Assembly: GCA_013036095.1 (NCBI GenBank)
Contig: JAAXCW010000008.1
Coordinates: forward strand, 86,581 to 150,580
Source: Vulcanimicrobiota bacterium
GTDB taxonomy: Bacteria > Vulcanimicrobiota > Vulcanimicrobiia > Vulcanimicrobiales > Vulcanimicrobiaceae
Direction of reading: 5' to 3'
Length of the DNA: 64,000 bases
The first letter of the stretch is position 1. The number at the start of each line of letters is the position of its first letter. A model generated the notes under the pieces. That model had not been told where the DNA came from, ran no database searches, and saw nothing but the letters and a program-made list of their open reading frames with translations. The position numbers were made by a program, and so were the translations under genes. Below are positions 24,653 to 32,945 of this stretch, one piece after another.

Positions 24653-25183
24653 CTAGTCCGGCGGCGCGCGGGGCGCCGCAATTGGTTCGTCAACGAACTC
24701 CGCTTTCACGGCGCGCGCGTTCGGCCGCCGCACGAGCAACGCGTCTATGCCCGCAAACCGGCCCGCGGGCAGTACCATGCAAAAGAATGATAGCGCCAGC
24801 GCTACGCCGTTGAGCGTCCCAAGCCCCGACCAGTGGAACTCGCCTGACGCAGCGAGATAGTTGAGCGCCAAAAAGCAGCCAACGAGTCCCCCCAGCGGCG
24901 TAAGAAATCCCAAAATGAGGCTGATGCCGGTGAGCACTTCTCCCAGGCGCACCAGCTCGGCAAACACACCGATGTTGGGCGTTACCGTATTGACCAGAAA
25001 ATCGTGATAGGATCCGGTGCTGGTTTGCGCCGCGCGCGCGATCATTTGGCCCATGTAGCCGTTGGGTGGCATAAACATTGCCGGGTTTAAAAACTTCGGA
25101 ATCCCGTGAACCAGCCAAAACGCTCCGGCATAGACTCTAAAAATCAGCAGCCACCCCGAAACCGCCGGGCGCATACCGATCAT
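24653..25183 (-). CDS. DoxX-family membrane protein
   Basis: 176 aa with four predicted membrane segments (RVYAGAFWLVHGIPKFLNPA; GVFAELVRLGEVLTGISLIL; LGGLVGCFLALNYLAASGEF; VALALSFFCMVLPAGRFAGI). RxxxGxxWxxHGxxKF and the E-x-G spacing fit DoxX. DoxX proteins are poorly defined quinone- or redox-linked membrane proteins. The start overlaps the stop of the glycosyltransferase gene by 4 bp. Confidence 0.82.
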   Translation of the reverse strand: MIGMRPAVSGWLLIFRVYAGAFWLVHGIPKFLNPAMFMPPNGYMGQMIARAAQTSTGSYHDFLVNTVTPNIGVFAELVRLGEVLTGISLILGFLTPLGGLVGCFLALNYLAASGEFHWSGLGTLNGVALALSFFCMVLPAGRFAGIDALLVRRPNARAVKAEFVDEPIAAPRAPPD

Positions 25184-26319
25184 GCGATAGCCTCCTGCGA
25201 GCCTTCCGCCGCGAGATCGCGAATCACGCCGGCAATCTCCCGAGCTGCGTTTGGCTTAGCAAGCACGCGCATCGCCGATCGCATGTCGCTTCGCACGATG
25301 TCCGATGACAGCAGCCCGGAAATGGCGCGCGGAAGGTCGTGCGCGCGTTTGACGCGGATTGCGGCCTGCCGGTCGACGAGATAGCGCGTGTTGCGCTCCT
25401 CTTGGCCGGGCAGCGGTTTAAAAAGGACCATCGGCACTTCGGCGGCGAGCGCTTCAGCCGAAGTCAGGCCGCCGGGTTTTGTGATCAGCACGTCGGCGGC
25501 GTGCATGTACTCGTCGACGTTTCCCACGAATCCCATGACTCGCATCGGATAGGCAACGTCGTGCGCGGCCTCCAGTACGCGTTCGGCGGAGCGGCTGCTG
25601 CGGCCGACGATCGCAACCGCGCAAATCGGCAGATTCAGCGTATCGAGTGCTCGCATCATCGTCGAGAGGGGCCCGATGCCTAACCCTCCGCCCATCATCA
25701 GAACGATCGAACGGTCGCGCGGCAGATCGAGCTTCGCGCGCAGCGCCGGAACGTCGGACGGCAGATATCCGAAAGACGGGCTTACCGGAATGCCTGAAAC
25801 GATCACCCGCTCCGGGCGGATTCCTCGAGCGACCATCGCGGCACGCATTTCAGGCGTAGCGACGGCATACCGTTCGATGTTTTCGTGCATCCAAAAACTG
25901 TGCACCGCGAAATCCGTTACCACGCCGACCACGGGCGGAGCGTCGGCAAATTGTTTCTTGTATTCGGCCATCACACCGCAAGGAAAAGCGTGCGTGCAGA
26001 TGACGACGTCAGGTTTCATCTCCTGCATCATTGCGCGCAGATTTCCCGCGGTGAATTGGTGAATCCACGTGCGGAATGGACCGACTTCGGTCGCCTGCTC
26101 GGCGCGATTGTACAAAAAACGGTACATCTGCGGAAGCGTTTTGACCATGCCGAGGTAGCCGTCGGAGACGACGCGCGACACGACCGATGCGGCGTACTTA
26201 TACGAGTCGACGACGGTAGACTCAAAAGCGGGATCCTCATGTTCGAGCTCGGCGCGCAGCGCCGAAGCAGCGGCCATATGCCCGACGCCGACGTTAGCCG
26301 ACAGAAAGAGCGCGCGAAT
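25180..26319 (-). CDS. MGDG-synthase/UgtP-like glycolipid glycosyltransferase (ATT start proposed)
   Basis: 379 aa if started at ATT 26319. The conserved N-terminus RALFLSANVGVGHMAAASAL is the MGDG-synthase/UgtP signature (SxxxGxGHxxAA). Upstream of its internal ATG (26277) the frame contains no ATG, GTG or TTG. AAGGAG ends exactly 7 bp before ATT 26319, whose first base is the last A of the preceding TAA. The C-terminal GT-B half has MMGGGLGIGPLSTMMRAL, GFVGNVDEYMHAADVLITKP and GGLTSAEALA. It probably glycosylates diacylglycerol with UDP-glucose or UDP-galactose at the inner membrane. Confidence 0.87.
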   Translation of the reverse strand: MRALFLSANVGVGHMAAASALRAELEHEDPAFESTVVDSYKYAASVVSRVVSDGYLGMVKTLPQMYRFLYNRAEQATEVGPFRTWIHQFTAGNLRAMMQEMKPDVVICTHAFPCGVMAEYKKQFADAPPVVGVVTDFAVHSFWMHENIERYAVATPEMRAAMVARGIRPERVIVSGIPVSPSFGYLPSDVPALRAKLDLPRDRSIVLMMGGGLGIGPLSTMMRALDTLNLPICAVAIVGRSSRSAERVLEAAHDVAYPMRVMGFVGNVDEYMHAADVLITKPGGLTSAEALAAEVPMVLFKPLPGQEERNTRYLVDRQAAIRVKRAHDLPRAISGLLSSDIVRSDMRSAMRVLAKPNAAREIAGVIRDLAAEGSQEAIA

Positions 26320-26603
26320 TATTCGGCTCCTTGCGCGCCGGACTCTTCGGCCAGCACAAAAAAGTCGTCCAATATCTCTTGTGCCAGTGCTTCGTCAGCC
26401 AGTAAGTTGCCTTGTGCGTCGGTGACGACGAACTCGTCTTGAGGCTCGCAATACAGTACGGCGAACGCATGATGTTCTTCATCTTCCACCAGGCCCACAA
26501 CTTCGAACTCCAATTCCTTGTCCTCGCCGGTGGTCTTGATGACGAGGACGTCCTTCAATTCGAGATTGCGCAGCGCTTGGCCGGATTCGCCGTCGATAGA
26601 CAT
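26319..26603 (-). CDS. DUF1292-like acidic protein
   Basis: 94 aa, very acidic. LKDVLVIKTTGEDKELEFEV followed by VGLVEDEEHHAFAVLYC and EDEFV-like segments fit DUF1292 (B. subtilis YrzB type). Its place between mltG and ruvX partners matches the Firmicutes ruvX-yrzB-mltG neighbourhood. Function unknown. Its TAA shares one base with the proposed ATT start of the next gene. Confidence 0.8.
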   Translation of the reverse strand: MSIDGESGQALRNLELKDVLVIKTTGEDKELEFEVVGLVEDEEHHAFAVLYCEPQDEFVVTDAQGNLLADEALAQEILDDFFVLAEESGAQGAE

Positions 26604-26612
26604 AGCGGTCTC

Positions 26613-27599
26613 CTATTTCAAATACTTGGCGACGTTGGCATTTTGCTCGGACAGCGTTTTTGCAAACGCGGAATGTCCGTGGCCTTTATAAACGTAGTAG
26701 AGATACTCCGAGGGTCGCGGATTGAGTGCGGCGACGAGCGAGGGGCGGCCGGGGTTCGCGATGGGCGTCGGCGGCAGCCCCTGGTGCAGATAGGTATTAT
26801 ACGGCGAATCGAGCCGCAAATCACTGTACGTGATGACGGTTTGGTGTGAGGGCAGCGCGTATTCAATGGTCGCGTCCACCTCCAGCGGCATACCCAAGCG
26901 CAAGCGGTTGTAATAGACCCCGGCCATGAGAGGACGCTCGTCGTCGGCCTTGGCTTCGCGTTCGATCAGCGAGGCCAGCGTTACGGCTTGCGGGACCGTG
27001 AGCCCGCGTGCTCGCGCCTTACGAGCCGCATCGGTTGGAAGTTCTTTGAGGAATTGCGCGCTCATGATCGCCTCAACCGTAGAGGGCGAAGCTCCGAGCG
27101 GCATCAGGTACGTATCGGGAAAGAGATAGCCTTCCATGTTTGCGGTTCGGAAACCGTCGACGACGATCGTATCGTGCAAGAACGCTCCGGCATACGATTG
27201 GGCATTGCCGAAGCCTTCGTTTTCGAGCTGCGCGGCGATCTGTTTTGCTGTATAGCCTTCCGGGATCGTTATCCACTTGGCGATTTGCGCGCCGCCGGTC
27301 GTGAGGCGACGCAAGATCTCGGCTTCGGTTTGGTGCGGCGCGAAGCGAAATTCGCCGGCGCGAGCTTGGGTGTCGGCGTGCAACGCTTTGGCATAGAGCC
27401 TGAAGGTTTGCGTATTGCCGATAATGCCGGCCGCGTGCAGCTGTGACGCGATCCCGGCAAACGACGAGCCTTGTGGGATGACAACGCCGGTAGTTGCCGC
27501 GGGGCGAGAACGATCGCCGAAGATTCCATAGGCGATCCAAGCGGAGACTGCCGCCACCGCCAGCACCACGACGAAAACAACAAGCCGGATTGCGCGCAT
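26613..27599 (-). CDS. mltG: endolytic murein transglycosylase
   Basis: 328 aa. One N-terminal membrane segment (RLVVFVVVLAVAAVSAWIAY), a LysM-like part (VVIPQGSSFAGIASQLHAAG) and the YceG catalytic domain: ANMEGYLFPDTYLMP, TLASLIEREAKADDERPLMA with the catalytic Glu in IERE, GVYYNRLRLGMPLEVDATIE, and PYNTYLHQGLPPTPIANPG. It cleaves nascent glycan strands and helps set their length. ATG 27599 overlaps the ruvX stop as TGATG. Confidence 0.95.
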   Translation of the reverse strand: MRAIRLVVFVVVLAVAAVSAWIAYGIFGDRSRPAATTGVVIPQGSSFAGIASQLHAAGIIGNTQTFRLYAKALHADTQARAGEFRFAPHQTEAEILRRLTTGGAQIAKWITIPEGYTAKQIAAQLENEGFGNAQSYAGAFLHDTIVVDGFRTANMEGYLFPDTYLMPLGASPSTVEAIMSAQFLKELPTDAARKARARGLTVPQAVTLASLIEREAKADDERPLMAGVYYNRLRLGMPLEVDATIEYALPSHQTVITYSDLRLDSPYNTYLHQGLPPTPIANPGRPSLVAALNPRPSEYLYYVYKGHGHSAFAKTLSEQNANVAKYLK

Positions 27600-28030
27600 C
27601 ACGGGAGACCCTGCCCGCTTCCTCTCCGCCGTGCGAGAAACGTTTCCAGAATGAGCGCCGCCGCCATCTTGTCAACGACCGTCTTTCTTTTCGCGCGGCT
27701 CACGTCCGCGGCGATAAGTACTTTTTGCGCCTGCGCGGTCGTCAAGCGTTCGTCCATGCGATGAATCGCGCCGGAAAAACTCTTGCGTAGATGTTCCACA
27801 AACCGGTCGATCTGTTCGGCCGCCGGTCCCCGCTCGCCCGAAAGCCGCAGCGGGTCGCCCACGACGATCTCGCCGGCCTGGTAGTCGCGGGCGAGATCCA
27901 CAATGCGCTCCAAGTCCGCGCGCAGATTCGTTCGCTCCAACACTGCAACGGGCAGCGCAAAGCTTGCGCTCGGATCGGCCACGGCTACGCCGATACGCTT
28001 CATTCCCACGTCGAGCGCCATGACGGGCAT
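27599..28030 (-). CDS. ruvX: YqgF/RuvX, putative Holliday-junction resolvase / pre-16S rRNA nuclease
   Basis: 143 aa RNase H-like fold. MALDVGMKRIGVAVADP provides the first acidic residue, EIVVGDPLRLSGERGPAAEQ the second motif, and MDERLTTAQAQKVL the third (DERLTT). A VDKMAAALILETFL end is typical. In E. coli YqgF matures the 5' end of 16S rRNA. Coupled to mltG (1-base overlap) and 3 bp after recO. Confidence 0.93.
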   Translation of the reverse strand: MPVMALDVGMKRIGVAVADPSASFALPVAVLERTNLRADLERIVDLARDYQAGEIVVGDPLRLSGERGPAAEQIDRFVEHLRKSFSGAIHRMDERLTTAQAQKVLIAADVSRAKRKTVVDKMAAALILETFLARRRGSGQGLP

Positions 28031-28033
28031 CAG

Positions 28034-28774
28034 TTAGCTCTTCGCGAACTCTGCCGCATGCGCGCCGGCTTTCGGGCGGCGGCCTAAATGGTGATTCACC
28101 AGCGTTTCGACCGCGCGCGTTACCGCGGGCTTGGCGTACAACACCGCCGATGCGGTTCCGCGCGGCGCGGCCAGCGCGCGCATATTCTCCATGTCGCTTT
28201 CGGTCAACGCGAGCGGATCGCGCCAAGCCGGCCGGCACTCTTCGCCGGCAAAACCGCCCTGCTCGGAATCGAGCCAGGCGTTCTTCCCCACCAAGGACGC
28301 TCCGCAGAGCACGCATGTGTCCAGCGGGGGCGCTAACCCAAGCGCACCGAGCAACAGCAGGGAGAAGCGCGGCACCAGTCCCAGCGATTCTTCGCTGTGG
28401 CCGATCGCGCGCAACGCGCCGGTCAGCAGTGCATAGATCTCCGGCATGGCCAGATCGGGCTCGCAAAACGCATCAACGAGCTCGATGATCAGATGTGCGG
28501 CAGCGTATCGCTCGGGCGCGACGAGATTCTGCCAGTAGGCATTTTCGATGTCGGCGGAGACGACGACGTCGAGGTTTCGGCCGCGATGCATCGTGAGGGC
28601 CACTTCGTTACCCATTTCCAATCTGCCGGCCAGATGGCTCTTCGTGCGGCGCGCGCCTTTCGCAATCGCGTCCATCTTTCCGCGTTCGGTAGAAAAGAGC
28701 GTGAGGATGCGGTCCGCCTCTCCGTACGTTCGGCCGCGCAAGACGACGGCGGTCGTCTTGTAGGCGCGGTTCAT
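28034..28774 (-). CDS. recO: DNA repair protein RecO
   Basis: 246 aa. YKTTAVVLRGRTYGEADRIL and LFSTERGKMDAIAKGARRTK form the N-terminal OB fold. A middle helical part follows, then a zinc site with CVLCGA and a further cysteine in GEECRPAW, giving CxxC...C with one ligand less obvious. RecO loads RecA at SSB-coated gaps with RecR. The start overlaps the cdd stop by 4 bp. Confidence 0.93.
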   Translation of the reverse strand: MNRAYKTTAVVLRGRTYGEADRILTLFSTERGKMDAIAKGARRTKSHLAGRLEMGNEVALTMHRGRNLDVVVSADIENAYWQNLVAPERYAAAHLIIELVDAFCEPDLAMPEIYALLTGALRAIGHSEESLGLVPRFSLLLLGALGLAPPLDTCVLCGASLVGKNAWLDSEQGGFAGEECRPAWRDPLALTESDMENMRALAAPRGTASAVLYAKPAVTRAVETLVNHHLGRRPKAGAHAAEFAKS

Positions 28775-29247
28775 CGCTCGGCGCTAAAAGAGGCCGGCCC
28801 GAAGGCGTCGGGCAGCAGCTGGTCGACCGCAGTGACCCTATAGCCCTCGCTCGTCGCGTAGACGACGGGCAACTGGGCGTTGAACTCGCTTAAGAATTGC
28901 CGGCAGGTTCCGCACGGAGCGGTCCCAACTCCGTCGGCGCCGACGATGGCAATGGCTTTGAAACCCCGCCGGCCGTGCGAGACGGCTGCCGTCGCCGCGC
29001 TGCGTTCGGCGCAGATCGCCAAACCGTAACTTGCGTTCTCGACATTTGCGCCACAAAAGATTTCGCCGCCCTCAACGAGCAGCGCGGCCCCGACGCAAAA
29101 GCCGGAGTACGGCGCGTAAGCCTCGTCGCGAACCGCGCGTGCTTTGGGGAGTGCCAACTCCAAAAATTCGGAAACGTCCATTCCGGCGCGGCTGCGAAAA
29201 TCTTCAGCTGAAATGCCCTCGAAACGAAGCCGATCCTTAGACTGCAT
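28771..29247 (-). CDS. cdd: cytidine deaminase
   Basis: 158 aa. AYAPYSGFCVGAALLVEGGE, GANVENASYGLAICAERSAA (HAE-type motif as CAE) and GTAPCGTCRQFLSEF (PCxxC) give the three-cysteine zinc site of homotetrameric Cdd. Deaminates cytidine and deoxycytidine for salvage. ATG 29247 is preceded by GGAGG, which supports the longer start over ATG 29181, although it adds 22 residues not usual in the family. Overlaps the upstream corC gene by 11 bp. Confidence 0.93.
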   Translation of the reverse strand: MQSKDRLRFEGISAEDFRSRAGMDVSEFLELALPKARAVRDEAYAPYSGFCVGAALLVEGGEIFCGANVENASYGLAICAERSAATAAVSHGRRGFKAIAIVGADGVGTAPCGTCRQFLSEFNAQLPVVYATSEGYRVTAVDQLLPDAFGPASFSAER

Positions 29248-30559
29248 CTTCCTCCGCGCGCGCGCGCTCTTGGGCCGCTTGAGTTAAACCGTTGGAGTAG
29301 ATACGCAGCGCAAGTATCCTCCGGCCACGCATGCGGTCGATCTTCAACTTCGTATGATCGCCGGCCTGGATTTCCTCGCCCTCTCCGGGAAGGCGGCCGA
29401 AAAGGCCGACCGCGTATCCGCCGATCGTTTCGAATTCTTCGTGCGGAAGATCGGTTCCGAGCTTCGCATTGACGTCTTCGATATTCATGCCTGCGTCCAC
29501 TACCGCTTCGCGGTCGCTGAGGATGCGCACAGGCTCCTGTTCATCTTCGTCGTGCTCGTCACGAATTTCGCCGACGATCTCTTCGAGCAGGTCTTCCATC
29601 GTCACGAGGCCGGCCGTGCCGCCGTATTCGTCCACGACGATGGCCATCGAAAATTTGTCGCGCTGCATTTCACGCAGCAGCTCCGCCAGTTTTTTGTTCT
29701 CGGGCACGTGCGCGATGGGCCGCATCAGCGAGCGGATCGGCAGCGAGCTAATCGTGCCGTTCGCCAAACTGATCAGCAGTTCGCGATCGTGCACGACGCC
29801 GATAATGTCGTCCTTTGACCCTTCATAGACGGGCAGTTTCGAGTAACCTTCAGAGATAACGATATCGAGCGCACGGCGCGGCGAGTCTTCGACCGAGACC
29901 GCGACGATTTCGGGACGCGGCGTCATCACCTCGCGCACGATCGTGTCCCCGAACTCGATCACCGAATGGATCATCTCACGCTCTTGCTCTTCGAGCACGT
30001 TTTGTTCGGCCGCGACCGTCGCGATCGTGCGGATATCTTCGTCGGTAACGAAGATCTGACGCGTCGGCTTAATGCCGAACGGGCGCACGAAAATGCTCGA
30101 AAGGCCTTGGAACGTGAAGACCAGCGGATTGAGCAGGCCCGCTATCCGGCGCATCGTCGGCGCAAGGCGCAAAGCCCAGCGCTCGCTGTCGGAAACCGCG
30201 ACCGTCTTCGGTATGATTTCGCCGAAGAGCAGCAAGATGAACGCCATCACGATCGTCGAGATCACAGCGGCGTCGGGAATGCCCATGCGTATGAAGATGT
30301 AGGTCGCCAAAGAATCGGCGGCTAGAAGCACGCACGTGTTCGCGATCAGGATCGACGTCAGAAACCGGTTGCGATCTTCCGTGAGCGCCAAGACCGCGCG
30401 CGCGCGCTTAAGCCCGCGCTCGACCATGGTGCGGGCTCGCAGGCGGGAAACGGCCACCAGAGCGGCTTCCGAGGCGGCAAAAAAGGCGGCGAGCAGCACC
30501 AAGACCACGAGCGCAGCGATCTCGTAGGCCGAGACGTGGGGGGCGCCTGCAGGGGTCAT
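29237..30559 (-). CDS. CNNM/CorC-HlyC-type membrane protein with CBS pair
   Basis: 440 aa. Residues ~10-190 form a CNNM/DUF21 membrane domain (LLAAFFAASEAALVAVSRLR; LLFGEIIPKTVAVSDSERWA). Two CBS domains follow (VMTPRPEIVAVSVEDSPRRA; LMRPIAHVPENKKLAELLRE) and then a CorC_HlyC domain (MAIVVDEYGGTAGLVTMEDL; GGYAVGLFGRLPGEGEEI). The family is linked to Mg2+/Co2+ efflux or homeostasis. Its place after phoH-ybeY and dgkA resembles ybeZ-ybeY-ybeX of Proteobacteria. Confidence 0.92.
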   Translation of the reverse strand: MTPAGAPHVSAYEIAALVVLVLLAAFFAASEAALVAVSRLRARTMVERGLKRARAVLALTEDRNRFLTSILIANTCVLLAADSLATYIFIRMGIPDAAVISTIVMAFILLLFGEIIPKTVAVSDSERWALRLAPTMRRIAGLLNPLVFTFQGLSSIFVRPFGIKPTRQIFVTDEDIRTIATVAAEQNVLEEQEREMIHSVIEFGDTIVREVMTPRPEIVAVSVEDSPRRALDIVISEGYSKLPVYEGSKDDIIGVVHDRELLISLANGTISSLPIRSLMRPIAHVPENKKLAELLREMQRDKFSMAIVVDEYGGTAGLVTMEDLLEEIVGEIRDEHDEDEQEPVRILSDREAVVDAGMNIEDVNAKLGTDLPHEEFETIGGYAVGLFGRLPGEGEEIQAGDHTKLKIDRMRGRRILALRIYSNGLTQAAQERARAEEDAV

Positions 30560-30621
30560 TTACGAGCCGGGCCTATCGAGGGCCCGGGCGGCTTCGTCGA
30601 GGGGTGTCCAATGCGCGGCCA

Positions 30622-31395
30622 TTATAGCACACCCCCAGGACGCGCCAGCACAAAGACCGCCAGGGCCAGAAGGCTCCCCAAAACGGCCCCCCAGGAGACC
30701 TCGAAGACGTTGTGAATGCGCGCCTCCACCCGGCTCTGGGCGACCAGGAACGCAATGAAGTACGCCAGCACCGCGACCAGCGGCCGCCCGTGGAAGATCA
30801 GCGCCAGCCCGGTCGCGGCCGCGAAGGCCAGCGCCGTGTGTCCGGATACCGAGCCCCCTTGAAACGGCGTACCGCGTCCGGTAAAGGCCTTGGCCAGGAT
30901 CGTCCCAATCAGGACCACCGCGAACATAATGAGGACGACGTTGGCGGGAACCGCGGCGAGCGCCGTATAGACGCGCGGCCCGCCGCGCTGAATCCCCTGA
31001 TAGAACACGAGGTACCCGACCAGCACCGCGCCGACGCTTCCGATGAAGACCGCGCCGGCCGCCGCATCCTTCGCCGTCTTTGCCAGCGGATGATGAGCGA
31101 CGGTGAGCAGATCGACCACGGCTTCAATCGCCGTGTTCAACAGCTCAAGTGAAAGCACGATCACGATCATGACGATGATGGCGATCACGTAGAGGCGATC
31201 CAAGCGCAGCAGCATCGTCGCGATAAGCACCAGTGCCGCAATAATCAAATGGACGCGCATGTTCGGCTGCGTACGCGTTGCGTAGACGATCCCCGAAAAC
31301 GCGTAATGAAACGAGCTCCAGAATTTTGACTCGGTGATGCGCGCGTATTCGGGCTGCGAATGTTCGCGCGAAGGTGGCGGCAGATTCTCAGTCAT
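30622..31395 (-). CDS. fusion of DgkA-type lipid kinase and PAP2 phosphatase
   Basis: 257 aa from ATG 31395. Residues ~20-140 are a prokaryotic diacylglycerol/undecaprenol kinase domain: [49 protein letters not shown]. Residues ~150-257 are a PAP2 domain with [16 protein letters not shown] and [17 protein letters not shown] (the SGH and R...H motifs). In one membrane protein it could phosphorylate an undecaprenol-type lipid and dephosphorylate its (di)phosphate. The upstream open frame belongs to ybeY in another phase. Overlaps the ybeY 3' end by 8 bp. Confidence 0.9.
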   Translation of the reverse strand: MTENLPPPSREHSQPEYARITESKFWSSFHYAFSGIVYATRTQPNMRVHLIIAALVLIATMLLRLDRLYVIAIIVMIVIVLSLELLNTAIEAVVDLLTVAHHPLAKTAKDAAAGAVFIGSVGAVLVGYLVFYQGIQRGGPRVYTALAAVPANVVLIMFAVVLIGTILAKAFTGRGTPFQGGSVSGHTALAFAAATGLALIFHGRPLVAVLAYFIAFLVAQSRVEARIHNVFEVSWGAVLGSLLALAVFVLARPGGVL

Positions 31396-31816
31396 AGGGC
31401 CACGGCATGGCGATCGCGGCGGCCAGCCGGCGTTCTTCCGCCTCCATGGCCGCACGTTCGCCCGGCTCGTGGTGATCGTGTCCGAGCAAATGAAGCAGCC
31501 CGTGAATGAGCAACCGGTTGACTTCGGTTTGCAGGGGCGCATCGTACTCGGCCGCTTGCCGGCGCGCCGTGTCGAGACTGATCGCAATATCGCCCAAAGA
31601 ACTCGTACCGGGAGGAGCAGGAAAGCTCAAAACGTCGGTCGCTTTATCTTTTCCGCGGTGCGCGCGATTGAGTTCGCGCACTTGCGCGTCTCCCGTTAAA
31701 AGCAGCGAAAGTTCGCCCGCAGGCCGGCCGGCGGTACGCAGCAGCGTCTGCGCTGTGTTCTTCAAGCGGCGCACGTCGAGGGCTGGATCGCGGACGTCAG
31801 CGCGCACATCGATCAC
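31388..31816 (-). CDS. ybeY: endoribonuclease YbeY
   Basis: 142 aa. [20 protein letters not shown] and the zinc motif [12 protein letters not shown] (H-G-x-x-H-x(5)-H) identify YbeY, which acts in 16S rRNA 3' maturation and ribosome quality control. Starts 1 bp after the phoH stop and overlaps the dgkA-PAP2 gene, in the conserved phoH-ybeY order. Confidence 0.96.
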   Translation of the reverse strand: MIDVRADVRDPALDVRRLKNTAQTLLRTAGRPAGELSLLLTGDAQVRELNRAHRGKDKATDVLSFPAPPGTSSLGDIAISLDTARRQAAEYDAPLQTEVNRLLIHGLLHLLGHDHHEPGERAAMEAEERRLAAAIAMPWPYD

Positions 31817-31817
31817 G

Positions 31818-32768
31818 CTATCCGCGGTCGGCTGCGTACGCGCGGATGATCTCGACCACGAGCGGATGACGGACGACGTCGGATTCTCCGAGCTCGATGA
31901 CGCCGATATCGCGCACTCCGTTAAAGCGCCGCGGCGCCTCGAGCAGTCCGCTCTGCGCGCCGCCGGGTAGATCCACTTGCGTCACATCTCCGTTCACGAT
32001 CATCTTCGATCCTGAGCCCAGACGCGTCAAAAACATTTTCAGCTGATCGCGCGTGGCGTTCTGCGCTTCATCCAGAATGACGAACGCGTCCGAAAGCGTC
32101 CGGCCGCGCATGTACGCAAGCGGCGCGACTTCGATGACGCCGCGATCCATATAGCGGGAAACGAGCGGGTCGTCCATCAACTCCGCCAGTGAATCGTAAA
32201 GCGGACGCAGATACGGGTCCACTTTTTCTTTCAGGTCACCCGGCAGAAAGCCGAGTTTTTCGCCGGCCTCCACGGCCGGACGTGAAAGAATCACGCGCGC
32301 GACCTGACGCGCGCGCAGCGCGCGCACGGCCATGACCACGGCCAAAAATGTTTTTCCGGTTCCCGCCGGGCCGATGCCGAACGTCAGCGTGTTGCGCTCG
32401 ATCGAATCGACGAATGCGCGCTGGCCCGCCGTCTTCGGTCTGATCTCGTGCCCGCGGTTCGAGCGGAACAACGTTTCGGGAAGCGCCGACGTCTCGCTGC
32501 CGCGCCGGACGTCCGACGTCGCGAGCGCGACGTCGTCGGGCGTCAGGTGTACGCCGCGCACAGCGGCATCGAGCATGCGCTTTACAACATCGTACGCTTG
32601 CTCGACGGCGTTCTTTTCACCGTGCACAACCAGGCTGTGGCCGTCGACCCGCAGCGATACTGCAAGCGCATCTTCCAAAGCCGAGAGATTTTGATCGAAT
32701 TTTCCGAACAGCCGGAATTGATCGGTGAGTTCGCTTAGGTCGACGGTTCGTTCGGTCGTTGACTCCAG
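31818..32768 (-). CDS. phoH: PhoH-like ATPase (CTG start proposed)
   Basis: 316 aa if begun at CTG 32768. The P-loop [35 protein letters not shown], Walker [14 protein letters not shown] and [13 protein letters not shown] are all present. The first ATG/GTG/TTG in frame is TTG 32678, but the sequence before it, [20 protein letters not shown], matches the usual PhoH N-terminus. No ATG, GTG or TTG occurs upstream in this frame as far as I read it. CTG 32768 has GAGGGAG 8 bp upstream and gives the normal family length (~319 aa in B. subtilis). PhoH is an RNA-associated ATPase paired with YbeY. Confidence 0.92.
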   Translation of the reverse strand: MESTTERTVDLSELTDQFRLFGKFDQNLSALEDALAVSLRVDGHSLVVHGEKNAVEQAYDVVKRMLDAAVRGVHLTPDDVALATSDVRRGSETSALPETLFRSNRGHEIRPKTAGQRAFVDSIERNTLTFGIGPAGTGKTFLAVVMAVRALRARQVARVILSRPAVEAGEKLGFLPGDLKEKVDPYLRPLYDSLAELMDDPLVSRYMDRGVIEVAPLAYMRGRTLSDAFVILDEAQNATRDQLKMFLTRLGSGSKMIVNGDVTQVDLPGGAQSGLLEAPRRFNGVRDIGVIELGESDVVRHPLVVEIIRAYAADRG

Positions 32769-32854
32769 AGTTCGTGCTCCCTCAGCGCCCGGGGTGGTCC
32801 GAGTACTTCCGTGGCGATAACTGCCCGCAATAGACTCTTCCCATCTTCGAACAT
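32735..32854 (-). CDS. possible 39-aa small protein overlapping the phoH start
   Basis: ATG 32854 to TAA 32735: MFEDGKSLLRAVIATEVLGP then [19 protein letters not shown]. It sits between floA and phoH and overlaps the proposed phoH start in another frame. The first half looks like a real amphipathic helix; the second half may be constrained by the phoH overlap. The hairpin element copy B lies 7 bp upstream of its ATG. It may instead be a leader peptide for phoH. No family recognised. Confidence 0.4.
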   Translation of the reverse strand: MFEDGKSLLRAVIATEVLGPPRALREHELWSQRPNEPST

Positions 32855-32861
32855 CGCTCGC

Positions 32862-32918
32862 ACCGTCCCGCCCTCGCTTTGCGGCAGCGTTAATCGCTCG
32901 GGCGGGACGGTACTCGCT
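32862..32918. repeat. hairpin element, copy B (variable stem, near-constant loop)
   Basis: ACCGTCCCGCCC (32862-32873) and GGGCGGGACGGT (32900-32911) form a perfect 12-bp stem. The 26-nt loop starts TCGCTTT and ends TTAATCGCTC, and ACTCGCT follows, all as in copy A (1124-1179). The seven outer stem positions differ between copies but remain fully paired. It lies between floA (ends 32946) and the phoH leader. Confidence 0.7.
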
Positions 32919-32945
32919 GGACGGGGCGCACTGCCTCGCGGCATG

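Noticed and set aside
24334..24813. plus-strand ORF across the tRNA-Ser region
   Set aside because: Translation is produced by tRNA and terminator sequence; not protein-like.
28500..28530. TCGCTCGGGCG resembling the hairpin-element loop end
   Set aside because: Lies inside recO coding sequence without the matching stem or TCGCTTT half; chance similarity.
32685..32944. frameshifted joint reading of the small ORF and phoH
   Set aside because: The small ORF ends in TAA and the phoH frame is open across the overlap with a family-like N-terminus; no frameshift is needed.
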